From: CBDFKJ01 sp965248805
GTDB taxonomy: Bacteria > Pseudomonadota > Alphaproteobacteria > UBA6615
NCBI GenBank assembly: GCA_965248805.1
Contig: CBDFKJ010000007.1
Location: 434,001 to 498,000 of the forward strand
DNA: 64,000 nucleotides
Direction of reading: 5' to 3'
Made by a program: the position numbers and the translations under genes. Position 1 is the stretch's first letter. Every line of letters begins with the position of its first letter. The notes under the pieces were generated by a model that saw only the letters and a list, made by a program, of their open reading frames with translations, had not been told where the DNA came from and made no database searches. This document shows positions 52,185-60,658 of the stretch, piece by piece.

Positions 52185-53395
52185 CTCGTGAATTTTGCCT
52201 CGTTGTGATTCTCTACGGCGGTTCGGTTTGAGGAGGTATTGATGAGGCAGGCTGGTCTGTTCGGCTTACCGGATCATCTTCGAAAGCTTTCGGCGACGGG
52301 TGATCCGTTGGAGGTGCTGGCAAAGGTCGTCGACTTCAAGATTTTCCGCGCGCCGCTTGAGGCGGCGCTGGGCTATTCGGACGGATCGAAAGGTGGCCGC
52401 CCGGCCTACGATGCGGTGGCGATGCTCAAGGTTCTGATCCTGGCCGCGCGGCACACGGTGAGTGACGAGCGGATGGAGTTTCTGATCCGCGATCGCTTGA
52501 GCTGGCTTCGCTTCCTAGGCTTCGATCTCGGAGCGCCGACGCCGGACCGGAACACCATCTGGACCTTTCGCGAGCGTCTGGTCCGGGCCGGGGCGATGGA
52601 TAAGCTGTTTGCCGCCTTCGATGGCGAATTGCGCCGGTGCGGCTATCTGGCGATGGGCGGGCAGATCGTCGATGCGACGTTGGTATCGGCGCCCAAGCAG
52701 CGCCACAGCGATGACGAGAAGCGGGCGATCAAGGCGGGCAAGAGCGCGTCCGAGGTCTGGCCCGATCAGCCAGCCAAGGCGGCGCAGAAGGACACGGATG
52801 CGCGGTGGACGGTGAAGACCGGGCGGCGCAAGAACCCCGCCGGGTCGCAACGGCGCATGCCCGACATCGCGATCCCGGTGTTCGGCTACAAGAATCATGT
52901 CGTCATCGATCGGGCCTACGGCTTCATCCGCAGCTCGGCTGTGACCGATGCCGCCCGCCATGACGGCAAGATGTTGCGTCAGCTCGTCACCGGCGACAAT
53001 CTGGCCGCCGGCGTGTGGGCTGACAGCGCCTATCGCTCGAAGGCCAACGAGGCGTGGCTGGCCGGCAAGGGTCGGGTCTCCCACATCCACCGCAAGAAGC
53101 CGCCGGGCCGGGCCATGCCCAAGGCGACCGCCCAGGCCAATGCCCGCAAGTCAGCGGTCCGTGCGCATGTGGAGCGCGTCTTCGCCCAGCAGAAGGATCG
53201 CATGGGCCTTTTCATCCGTACCATCGGGCTCAAGCGGGCGGAGGCCAAGATCGGCCTCGCCAACCTGGCTTACAATTTCCAGCGTCTGATCTTCCATGAG
53301 CGCAGGGCCGCCATGGTATGAGTCCGCCTGAATAGCGCCAAAACCCTCCGCCGAGAACGAAACGGCGGATGGTTGCGGACGTCAACACCGCCGAT
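52185..53395 (+). mobile_element. IS5-family element (ends approximate)
   Basis: The transposase gene occupies most of it. Clear terminal inverted repeats were not found by eye, so the limits are estimated from where phage coding sequence resumes on each side. Confidence 0.65.
52239..53321 (+). CDS. IS5-family transposase
   Basis: 360 residues. A DUF772 N-terminal domain contains YDAVAMLKVLILAARHTVSD, and the DDE core has Asp in GQIVDATLVSAPKQ, Asp in VWADSAYRSKANE and Glu in RAHVERVFAQQKDRMG. A TTGAGGAGG ribosome site precedes the ATG. The gene is complete. It is the only copy in the window and interrupts a phage gene. Confidence 0.92.
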   Translation: MMRQAGLFGLPDHLRKLSATGDPLEVLAKVVDFKIFRAPLEAALGYSDGSKGGRPAYDAVAMLKVLILAARHTVSDERMEFLIRDRLSWLRFLGFDLGAPTPDRNTIWTFRERLVRAGAMDKLFAAFDGELRRCGYLAMGGQIVDATLVSAPKQRHSDDEKRAIKAGKSASEVWPDQPAKAAQKDTDARWTVKTGRRKNPAGSQRRMPDIAIPVFGYKNHVVIDRAYGFIRSSAVTDAARHDGKMLRQLVTGDNLAAGVWADSAYRSKANEAWLAGKGRVSHIHRKKPPGRAMPKATAQANARKSAVRAHVERVFAQQKDRMGLFIRTIGLKRAEAKIGLANLAYNFQRLIFHERRAAMV

Positions 53396-53396
53396 C

Positions 53397-53621
53397 TCAG
53401 CGAAAGTCGGACAGCACACCAAAATCTTCGTCAAATCCCCCGGTTGTTGGAGGTCTCCAGGTGGCGACGTCCCAGCCGTAGCGGGTCAGCTTGGCGTGCC
53501 ACGGCTTGATCGCGTGGCGTTCGATCAGCACCAGCTTGCGGCTTTCCAGATAGTCGAGCTGGTTGCGCACCCAGTCGCGCGACAGGTCCAGCCACATCGC
53601 CCGCAGCGTCGCCAGGATCAT
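53397..53621 (-). pseudogene. Mu-like phage protein (VpaChn25_0724-like), truncated by IS3
   Basis: 74 residues: MILATLRAMWLDLSRDWVRN, QLDYLESRKLVLIERHAIKP, KLTRYGWDVATWRPP. This resembles the small winged-helix-like phage protein commonly found just before terS in Mu-like prophages (VSRD...L..L...GLV....G..VA..T..G.DVA). The IS3 left end at 53629 removes its start. The tail after WRPP is probably IS5-derived. Confidence 0.5.
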
Positions 53622-53713
53622 GGCCTCGTGTCCCCCGTCAGCGCCTATGAGACAGATTGCGGGTATTGAATAACGGAGGATTTCTGGCTCATCGTAACCG
53701 CCAAGGAGTGGAG

Positions 53714-54082
53714 ATGAGACAGAAATCCGGAACCCGAGAATCGTCGTCTGAGCGGCTTGTCAAGAACATCCGCCGGGTGACCCGCAAGCAATATTCCTCT
53801 GAGGAGAAAATCCGCATCGTGTTGGATGGTCTGCGCGGTGAGTTCAGCATTGCTGAGCTGTGCCGGCGTGAGGGTATCGCCGAGAGCCTTTATTACAGCT
53901 GGTCCAAGGAGTTCCTGGAGGCCGGCAAGCGCCGGCTGGCGGGCGATACGGCGCGTGCAGCAACCAGCAGCGAGGTCACGGACCTTCGCCAGGAGGCGCG
54001 GCAGCTGAAGGAAGTCGTCGCCGAGCAGGCCTTGGAACTGCGGCTGCTCAAAAAAAGCATGATAGCGGATGGGGGAGAATGA
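53714..54082 (+). CDS. IS3-family transposase OrfA
   Basis: 122 residues with an HTH of the IS3 OrfA type (RKQYSSEEKIRIVLDGLRGE, ELCRREGIAESLYYSWSKEF), followed by a leucine-zipper-like helix (LRQEARQLKEVVAEQALELR). A GGAG site precedes the ATG. It overlaps orfB by 4 bases. The A-rich run CAAAAAAAG near its end (about 54050) could serve programmed frameshifting to an OrfAB product. Confidence 0.9.
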   Translation: MRQKSGTRESSSERLVKNIRRVTRKQYSSEEKIRIVLDGLRGEFSIAELCRREGIAESLYYSWSKEFLEAGKRRLAGDTARAATSSEVTDLRQEARQLKEVVAEQALELRLLKKSMIADGGE

Positions 54083-55059
54083 GATACCCGGCCACCGAGA
54101 AACTGGAAATCATCCGCCTGGTCGAGCAATCCCGTCTGCCGGTACGCCGAACGCTGGACAAGCTCGGTATCCTGCCCGCGCGATTTTACCGATGGTACGA
54201 CCGCTACCAGAGCGGCGGGTACGAGGCACTGAAAGACAGACCACCCAGGCCGAAGCAGGTCTGGAACCGTATCCCGGATGATGTTCGGGGGCGGGTCTTA
54301 CGACTGGCCCTGGACGCGCCTGAACTGTCGCCACGTGAGCTGGCGACGCGCTTTATCGACACCGAAGGCTATTTTGTCTCAGAAGCTTCGGTCTACCGGC
54401 TGCTCAAGGCACACGAGCTGATCACCAGTCCAGCCTTCGTTGTGATCAAGGCCGCCGCCGAGTTCAAGGACAAGACCGTCAGGCCCAATCAGCTGTGGCA
54501 GACAGACTTCACCTACCTCAAGGTCATCGGTTGGGGCTGGTTCTATCTCTCGACCATCCTCGACGACTTCTCGCGCTATATCATCGCCTGGAAACTCTGC
54601 ACGACGATGCGGACCGAAGACGTCACCGACACGCTGGAACTGGCGCTCAAGGCATCAGGCTGCGATCAGGCGAAGGTCGCCCATAGGCCACGGCTGTTGT
54701 CCGACAACGGATCCAGCTATATCTCCGGCGACTTGGCCGAATGGCTCGATGATCAGAGCATGGAGCATGTCCGTGGCGCCCCTTACCATCCCCAGACCCA
54801 GGGCAAGATCGAGTGCTGGCACCAGACCCTCAAGAACCGCATCCTGCTGGAGAACTATTATCTGCCCGGTGATCTCGAAGCCCAGCTCGGCGCCTTCGTC
54901 GAGCACTACAACCACCGGCGCTACCACGAGAGCTTGAATAACCTCACGCCCGCCGATGTCTACTTCGGGCGCGGCCAAACCATCCTGCTGGAAAGGGAAA
55001 GGATCAAACGAAAGACCATCGACCACCGGCGCTTGCAACGTCGCGACGCCGCTGCCTAA
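54079..55059 (+). CDS. IS3-family transposase OrfB (copy 2)
   Basis: 326 residues with the rve integrase triad in WQTDFTYLKV, LLSDNGSSY and GKIECWHQTLKN. Cys replaces the Arg present in copy 1 directly after the catalytic Glu (CGC to TGC). Arg at this position is widespread in IS3 proteins, so activity may be reduced. All else is full-length. Confidence 0.92.
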   Translation: MRYPATEKLEIIRLVEQSRLPVRRTLDKLGILPARFYRWYDRYQSGGYEALKDRPPRPKQVWNRIPDDVRGRVLRLALDAPELSPRELATRFIDTEGYFVSEASVYRLLKAHELITSPAFVVIKAAAEFKDKTVRPNQLWQTDFTYLKVIGWGWFYLSTILDDFSRYIIAWKLCTTMRTEDVTDTLELALKASGCDQAKVAHRPRLLSDNGSSYISGDLAEWLDDQSMEHVRGAPYHPQTQGKIECWHQTLKNRILLENYYLPGDLEAQLGAFVEHYNHRRYHESLNNLTPADVYFGRGQTILLERERIKRKTIDHRRLQRRDAAA

Positions 55060-55268
55060 AATTATCAACCAGGTGAGCCAGAGCCTCCGTCATTCTAGGC
55101 CCCATCCTGTCTCAAATCATCTGACGACGGACACGCGTCGATTAGCCGCGGCGGACAATCGGGTCGTGTATCGGCCCCTGGCGGGCATAGGGCATATCGA
55201 GATCCTGCTGGCGCTCGCAGAGCCCTTTCAACACCTCGCCCCGGTCATCGAAGCCGTGGATTCCTTCA

Positions 55269-56237
55269 TCAGGGATACGGATCGGAGTGCCACGCGCGCG
55301 CGCCTGCAGGGTCCGGTTCTGCGGCAGCCGGATCTCCTTTCGTTGACACGCTAGCGGTCCTCGCCAGCACAGGCGGTACCATCTCGCGATAGTCGATCGC
55401 GCAGGGATTATTGCCCCAAGTCATCCAGACGCGCGGGGCCGAGCCGCTTTCCACATGGCAGACCATGGACGCAGTTGTGCGAAAGCCACCGTGCATGCAG
55501 ATCCCGCCTTCGTGGTCGCGTAGGATGTCCATCATCCTGTTTGCCGTGATGCGACCACGCTCGGCCGCCAATAGCCGAGCGCCGCGTTCCGCGCGCGGCG
55601 AAACCGGCTCCCCCCAACCGAAGTGGGCGGCAAAATCTTCGTCACTCAGGTCCCTTGATGCCAACGCGAACTCGCGGCCAATCGATAGTTGATTGGAAAT
55701 GTTGCGAGCGCCGTCGGTGACACGCTGCGCCGCCCAGTGGCGGTCGGCGGTTTCCAGGACCCAGGCCTCACCCGGATCGGCGATGAGGAAGCTGTTGTGA
55801 TACTGCAGGCTGGGATCTCCGTCCGCGCAAGGTCCGCCTTGCCCGTGCGTTTGAAGCAGACTCGCGATTACGTCGAGCGCCTGTCGCGCCGTAGCGCCGC
55901 GTTCAAGGCCGAGGCGCACCAGGTCCATGCCGAGCAACGCCGGTGGACCCAGCGGAGCCTTGGTCCATACGGCTTCGTTGCCGATCACCACGCCTTGGTC
56001 GTTCACGCCCATTTCCGCGCCCCACATCCACGTGGGCTGCGACAGGAGAACGGCATGGGTCTCGGCGGCCTCGGGAATGTCTATGTAAGTGCAGCGAACG
56101 CGGGCACCGGCCCGGTGCCGCCGCGCAGGACAGCGAAGCGGCCGTTGTTCCTCGGCCGCCGGCCGGTCGGAATTCTTTCCGAACACCAGCGCTCCGTCCG
56201 CGGTCGCCGGTCCGAGCGCCACGAAACTATCGCACAT
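55269..56237 (-). CDS. C69-family dipeptidase/secernin-like hydrolase, C-terminus possibly frameshifted
   Basis: 322 residues beginning MCDSFVALG, with Cys2 as the expected N-terminal nucleophile. FGKNSDRPAAEEQ, TWMWGAEMGVNDQGVVIGNE, GMDLVRLGLERG and NSFLIADPGEAWVLET are C69/secernin hallmarks. The last 30 residues look off-family. In the adjacent frame a coherent stretch reads RKEIRLPQNRTLQARARGTP, IRIPDEGIHGFDDRGEVLKG and so on, to TAA at 55142. A shift near 55340-55370 may have cut the natural end. The IS3 end is 9 bases beyond. Confidence 0.75.
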   Translation of the reverse strand: MCDSFVALGPATADGALVFGKNSDRPAAEEQRPLRCPARRHRAGARVRCTYIDIPEAAETHAVLLSQPTWMWGAEMGVNDQGVVIGNEAVWTKAPLGPPALLGMDLVRLGLERGATARQALDVIASLLQTHGQGGPCADGDPSLQYHNSFLIADPGEAWVLETADRHWAAQRVTDGARNISNQLSIGREFALASRDLSDEDFAAHFGWGEPVSPRAERGARLLAAERGRITANRMMDILRDHEGGICMHGGFRTTASMVCHVESGSAPRVWMTWGNNPCAIDYREMVPPVLARTASVSTKGDPAAAEPDPAGARAWHSDPYP

Positions 56238-56282
56238 ATCTCGGCCCCTTCATGGTTAGTCGCACACCGAAGTGTATCACGT

Positions 56283-56693
56283 TCAGGTGCGCATGATTGT
56301 CGCAGCGAGACCGGTGACCCCCAGATTGGCCAGCGCGCCCGTGATCAGGGCCGCAAGCGTGAGGGCGATCCCGAAAACGCGTAGCCTTCCGTTCTCGGGT
56401 TCCCGGCTGATCCCGAACGCATGGATCAGACGACCGGCAATGATCAATGCGCCGATGAGATGGAGCGTCCACGTCGAACCTTCTTGCAGCTCGACAAGCG
56501 CCATCAGCACGAGCGCAAGGGGAACGTACTCGGCGAAGTTGGCGTGCGCGCGTGCGCGCCGCAGCAGCGCACGGTTGCCGCCATCGCCAAGACCGATGCG
56601 GCTGGAACGGCGCATTCGAATGACGCGAACGCTGAGGAGCACGAAGAAAAGTGTCACAAGACCCGCATAGAGTGGTGTTATGGCCATCGTCAT
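56283..56693 (-). CDS. MAPEG-family membrane protein
   Basis: 136 residues from MTMAITPLYAGLV; the longer frame adds a non-membrane leader. Four hydrophobic helices are at about 7-25, 55-75, 82-100 and 110-130. The MAPEG pattern is LLRRARAHANFAEYVPLALV, then LHLIGALIIAGRLIHAFGIS. Members are glutathione-dependent membrane enzymes, and bacterial YecN-like forms are mostly uncharacterised. It is divergent from the cyclase gene across about 145 bases. Confidence 0.85.
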   Translation of the reverse strand: MTMAITPLYAGLVTLFFVLLSVRVIRMRRSSRIGLGDGGNRALLRRARAHANFAEYVPLALVLMALVELQEGSTWTLHLIGALIIAGRLIHAFGISREPENGRLRVFGIALTLAALITGALANLGVTGLAATIMRT

Positions 56694-56838
56694 CTGCTGC
56701 TCCCGTAGCCGTTGATCGCGACCCTCGGCAGGTAGTGAATCCACGGTGCCGGGCTGTATCCAGATCAGTCGGCTCCAATAGCACGGAGCACGACCCAGCA
56801 AAATTGCCAGCGGCCCCAGTGCGCGCTAATGATCCAGG

Positions 56839-58026
56839 ATGCTCGCGACAAGCCCTCTTGACACCATCGCCGGCATAACGCGCTGGCTGATTTCGGAAGC
56901 ACGGCTGATCGGTGAGACATTGCAGCTGGACCAGGCGATGGTCGATCGGTTGCGCGACGCCGGTCTGCCGATCCGTCGCTTCACAACCGGTGTGCCCAGT
57001 CTCCATCCGCAGGTCGACAGCTTCTCGACGCTGTGGGAGAAAGGGAAGGGTCTGTCCTTTCGGCAATACCGCCTGAGCGATATTTCGTCGCAGACGCTGT
57101 CGAGCAGTCCAATCTTCATCGCGTATGAGGAGGGACGATCGGTCCGGTGTCGTTTGGAGGGCACGCCCGACCCCGGCGAGTACGAGCTCCTCGGCGACCT
57201 GCGTGATCAGGGGTTGACCGATTACCTGGTATTACCGCTGCCGTTTTCCGACGGCACCAACAAGGCCATGAGCTTCGCCACGGACCGCCCGGGCGGCTTC
57301 ACCGACGATGAGTTTGCCGTCCTCGAAGGCATCCGGCACGCGCTTGCCGCTACGATCGAGGTGCGCTATCTGCGCCACTTGGCAGGCACGCTAATGGACA
57401 CTTATGTCGGTCCGGTGGCCGGGCGACGCGTGCTGCAAGGCGAAATTCGCCGTGGCGCGGGTGAGACAATCCGGGCCGCGATCTGGTTCTGCGACCTCAA
57501 GGGATTTACACCCCTGTCGGAGCGACTGCCCGCCCAACAACTACTCGATCTGCTGAACGCATACTTCGATGCAGTCGTGCGATCCATCGAGGCAAGCGGC
57601 GGCGAGATCCTGAAATTCATTGGTGACGCGGTGTTGGCGATCTTTCCGCCGCACGAGGGTGGTAAAGCCAAGGCGGCGGAACGCGCCCTCGACGCGGCGA
57701 ACGCGGCAATCGGGGACATTTCAACGACCAACTCGTCGCGGCGAGAGTCGGGTCTGCTGGAGATCGACTGCGGCATCGCGCTTCATTTCGGCGACGTCGT
57801 GTATGGCAACGTCGGCGGCGAGACGCGTTTGGATTTCACCGTGATTGGGCCGGCGGTCAATCTTGCGAGTCGGCTCGAGGGATTGACGCGGGAACTGGGG
57901 CGATCCGTTGTCGTCTCAGAGCCGTTCGCCGCACTGCATGGCGGCGACTTCGAGCCGATGGGGTCGTACTCGCTGAAGGGAATAGACGAGCCCCATGATG
58001 TCTATGCGCCACGCGTTTCCTCGTGA
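56839..58026 (+). CDS. Class III adenylate/guanylate cyclase with N-terminal sensor region
   Basis: 395 residues. The N-terminal 190 residues form a GAF-like or unknown sensor (LPIRRFTTGVPSLHPQVDSF, GGFTDDEFAVLEGIRHALAA). The cyclase domain follows: metal Asp in WFCDLKGFTPLSERLP, the second metal Asp in LKFIGDAVLAIFP, and FTVIGPAVNLASRLEGL with the Asn-Arg pair. All catalytic residues appear present. It is soluble, with no membrane segment. ATP specificity is not certain from sequence. Confidence 0.88.
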   Translation: MLATSPLDTIAGITRWLISEARLIGETLQLDQAMVDRLRDAGLPIRRFTTGVPSLHPQVDSFSTLWEKGKGLSFRQYRLSDISSQTLSSSPIFIAYEEGRSVRCRLEGTPDPGEYELLGDLRDQGLTDYLVLPLPFSDGTNKAMSFATDRPGGFTDDEFAVLEGIRHALAATIEVRYLRHLAGTLMDTYVGPVAGRRVLQGEIRRGAGETIRAAIWFCDLKGFTPLSERLPAQQLLDLLNAYFDAVVRSIEASGGEILKFIGDAVLAIFPPHEGGKAKAAERALDAANAAIGDISTTNSSRRESGLLEIDCGIALHFGDVVYGNVGGETRLDFTVIGPAVNLASRLEGLTRELGRSVVVSEPFAALHGGDFEPMGSYSLKGIDEPHDVYAPRVSS

Positions 58027-58306
58027 TCCGGCCACGAGCCCCAGTCACCAATCTCCCGCCGGATGGCCAACGCAGCAACCGCATTGATCCATCTCAGAAC
58101 TGGGCCGAGGCGATTGACACGCGGCTTGGTCGGGAGCAGGATTCCGCTTGCGGCGATGATCATCGGCGCTGCCGACTTGGGTATTTGGCATGAGCGTACT
58201 CCACTCTGCCAACTCTGAGCCGAGCCGGCGACGAAGATCCGGGCCGTATCGGAAATAGCCCCAGCAGGAGGGTGCGGTACGCATGACTCCACCGGACCAT
58301 ATGCTC

Positions 58307-58330
58307 GAGCCCCGTGAATGCACGGGGCTC
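58307..58330. terminator. Hairpin 1 of an intergenic array
   Basis: GAGCCCCGTG, loop AATG, CACGGGGCTC: perfect 10-bp stem with a four-base loop. Confidence 0.6.
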
Positions 58331-58341
58331 CGGCTTGGCTG

Positions 58342-58356
58342 ACGCAAGGTTTGCGT
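58342..58356. other. Hairpin 2 of an intergenic array
   Basis: ACGCAA, loop GGT, TTGCGT: 6-bp stem. Weak alone, but it lies in line with three strong hairpins. Confidence 0.4.
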
Positions 58357-58406
58357 TACCGCGACCGAGGCGTTCAAGCCATCCACAACCAGTTGACACG
58401 ACGATC

Positions 58407-58444
58407 GAAGCCCGTGTGGCTCGGGCCCGAGCCACACGGGCTTC
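58407..58444. repeat. 38-bp perfect palindrome (hairpin 3)
   Basis: Both 19-base halves are exactly complementary with no loop; the centre is CTCGGGCCCGAG. No gene covers it. Confidence 0.85.
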
Positions 58445-58487
58445 CGATAAGAGCCCGGCGATCGGGTCGGGCCAGGCACATCAGCCA

Positions 58488-58521
58488 AGAACCCCGCCGA
58501 GCCTTTGGTCGGCGGGGTTCT
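58488..58521. terminator. Hairpin 4 of an intergenic array
   Basis: AGAACCCCGCCGA, loop of eight, TCGGCGGGGTTCT: perfect 13-bp stem followed by CAATTCTGT on the plus strand. It could terminate transcription from either side. 58027-58306 and 58522-58639 show nothing else. Confidence 0.6.
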
Positions 58522-58639
58522 CAATTCTGTGGGCGTCGCGCGGCGCTGTTGCCAGCGTATCGGCGCTGACACCGTCGGCATAACTTGAAGGACGCTGGCG
58601 CCGACGGTAGCGCGATTCGGTTGCCCGGTTATCGAGCGG

Positions 58640-59071
58640 CTACGCTCCTTCCCAGGGATCGTATGTTCCGAAGTTCCACAGGTGACCCTCAAGATCGCGA
58701 CATGAGTACAGCCGGCCGCCGTAGGACTGATCTTCGACTTCCATAACAATGTCGGCGCCGGCCGCCTTGGCCCGCGCGCAATGGGCATCGGCGTCGTCAA
58801 CGATGACATACGGCGCCTGTGTTTCCGAGCCGACGATGTCCGATGGCTGCTTGATCATTTCGTCGTAGCCGTCTGCGCGCGCGGAACCGAGCATGACCAT
58901 GCCGTTTCCGAAGCGCAGCTGGGCGTGCGCAATCGAGCCATTTTCACCTGGCACGACGAGATGCTTCTCAAAGCCGAACGCGCGGCAAAGCCAATCGATG
59001 GCCGCGGGAGCATCGACGTATCGCAAAGCCGGAATGATCGTTGCAGTGGTGGCCTTCGCCTTGCCGGGCAT
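58640..59071 (-). CDS. VOC-superfamily (glyoxalase/PhnB-like) protein
   Basis: 143 residues from MPGKAKATTATIIPALRYVD; the frame allows nine more upstream. Two beta-alpha-beta VOC modules are seen: APAAIDWLCRAFGFEKHLVV with HAQLRFGNGMVMLG, and APYVIVDDADAHCARAKAAG with YGGRLYSCRDLEGHLWNFGT. His/Glu ligands of the usual metal site are partly recognisable. These proteins range from glyoxalases to resistance proteins, so the role is not assigned. Confidence 0.85.
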   Translation of the reverse strand: MPGKAKATTATIIPALRYVDAPAAIDWLCRAFGFEKHLVVPGENGSIAHAQLRFGNGMVMLGSARADGYDEMIKQPSDIVGSETQAPYVIVDDADAHCARAKAAGADIVMEVEDQSYGGRLYSCRDLEGHLWNFGTYDPWEGA

Positions 59072-59151
59072 CGCTCGAACCTCCTTCGCATAGCCCAAAG
59101 GAAACGGAGTGTACCTTTAATTCTCGCGCGGTAGCGGCGGCGCAGCCAGGG

Positions 59152-59616
59152 TCATCGGAGACTGTCGGCCTGGAAGCCCCAAATTCCACGCCGATGGGTC
59201 CGCGCCACGCGCTCCAGCACGACATACTCGAACGGTGCCCGCGGCCCGGCCACGGCCCAGCCCTCTGTGATCAGGAACGCCCCCAGGTCCTGGCCGTCGG
59301 AAAACCGCGTGCGCTTGACGAAACACGTCGCGGCGATGCTGCCATCGCGGAATACGAGCTGCTCGAAACAGTGAACGAAGCCTTGAATCTTACGATCGAG
59401 AGCGATGGCCGCGCGCGAGCCGCAACGCGACGGTCGCAGCGCCGTATCGCAGTGCCGACCCGTTTGCGGAACATAGACGCCGTGCAGACGAATGGTCTTG
59501 CCGCGGATCTTCAGCGTCCCGTCAGGACGCACGAAGGCGTAGCTGCGGACTTCGGCAATGCCCGGGGACGTGGCGCCGAGTAGCAGTGCGAGCGCGCAGC
59601 CCAGGACTATCATCAT
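59152..59616 (-). CDS. Secreted staphylococcal-nuclease-like protein
   Basis: 154 residues from MMIVLGCALALLLGATSPGIA, a signal peptide cleaved near AEV. The mature part has SNase-like features: GKTIRLHGVYVP, CGSRAAIALDRKI, SIAATCFVKRTRF and DLGAFLITEGWAVA. The two catalytic Arg of SNase are not clearly in place, so it may be a non-catalytic relative. A longer frame upstream lacks a signal. 59617-59974 contains only a weak minus-strand frame. Confidence 0.75.
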   Translation of the reverse strand: MMIVLGCALALLLGATSPGIAEVRSYAFVRPDGTLKIRGKTIRLHGVYVPQTGRHCDTALRPSRCGSRAAIALDRKIQGFVHCFEQLVFRDGSIAATCFVKRTRFSDGQDLGAFLITEGWAVAGPRAPFEYVVLERVARTHRRGIWGFQADSLR

Positions 59617-60658
59617 GCGCACAATCAAAGCGGTCCTACTGTCAAACCGGCTGCTGGATGCATCAGTCTGGCGCCATGGAACTGAACCTGCGCTGAACAC
59701 GATCGCAAGCCGTGCTCAATCAGCGCTCAGAGGACGGCCGCAAACATCGGCGGTCCATGAGCGTTCGCGCTGCCGGAGCAACTCAGCGGCCTGGCACCAC
59801 CGACATGCTGAACGCCGGCGGCAGACTATCGTACTTGGCGGTGGTCTCCAGCCAAGTGCGCCTTCGCCGTTGATCGGCGCCTGACCTTCTTTGCCCATGC
59901 CGTGAGCGATCATTGCGATGACGCGATCGTCATTGTCGTAGCCGACATGCGCCTCGGCGAGGTTCCGCCGTGGGCTAGGAACGCCTGTCGCCTTCGTTCT
60001 CAAGGATAAGATGGCCGAACGCCGTGTTCGAAATCGGGACGTGATAGTGGCGATGCACCTCGCGCACGCGATCGTTCAACGCACCACGCATGACGAGCCA
60101 CATGACGAGTTCTATTCCCTCAGACCCCGCCTCACGCAAATATCTTGCGCGCTCGATTGGTACGAGTTTGTGCGGCGAGGCGCCCAGATTGTCGAGAAAG
60201 TAGGTGTCAAACGCCTCATTGATCAAGCCGGCGCGCGGCCCCTGCAATTGATGCGACATGCCGCCGGTTCCGAACACAACGATCTTCAGATCTTGAGGGA
60301 AGGAGTTGACTGCTTTCCGAATCGCGCGGCCCAGCTGAAAGCACCGGTTCCCCGTTGGCGGCGGGAACTGAATCACGTTGACGGCCAAAGGAATGACACG
60401 ACACGGCCACCGATGCGGCTGCCCGAACATCAGGGAAAGCGGCACGGTAAGGCCATGGTCGACATCCATCTTGTTCACGATGGTCAAGTCGAACTCATCC
60501 AGAATTGCGGACTGCGCTATGTGCCACGCCAGTTCCGGATGTCCGCTAACGGCCGGAACGGGACGTGGCCCCCAGCCTTCGTCGGCGATGTCGAAATCTT
60601 CTGCGCAACCGAGCGCGAATGTCGGAATGAGCTCGAGCGAAAATGCGCTAGCATGATC

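Larger units (their letters stand above)
53629..55133 (+). mobile_element. IS3-family element, complete copy
   Basis: 1505 bases. The left end TGTCCCCCGTCAG and right end CTGACGACGGACA are imperfect inverted repeats with a second shared block TGAGACAG. No target duplication is obvious. Confidence 0.88.

Noticed and set aside
58045..58809. 254-residue minus-strand open frame
   Set aside because: It spans the hairpin array and has no family resemblance. Palindromic DNA tends to stay open on both strands.
59716..60003. 95-residue minus-strand frame after ligB
   Set aside because: Low-complexity Arg-rich sequence overlapping the ligB end, with no ribosome site or family.
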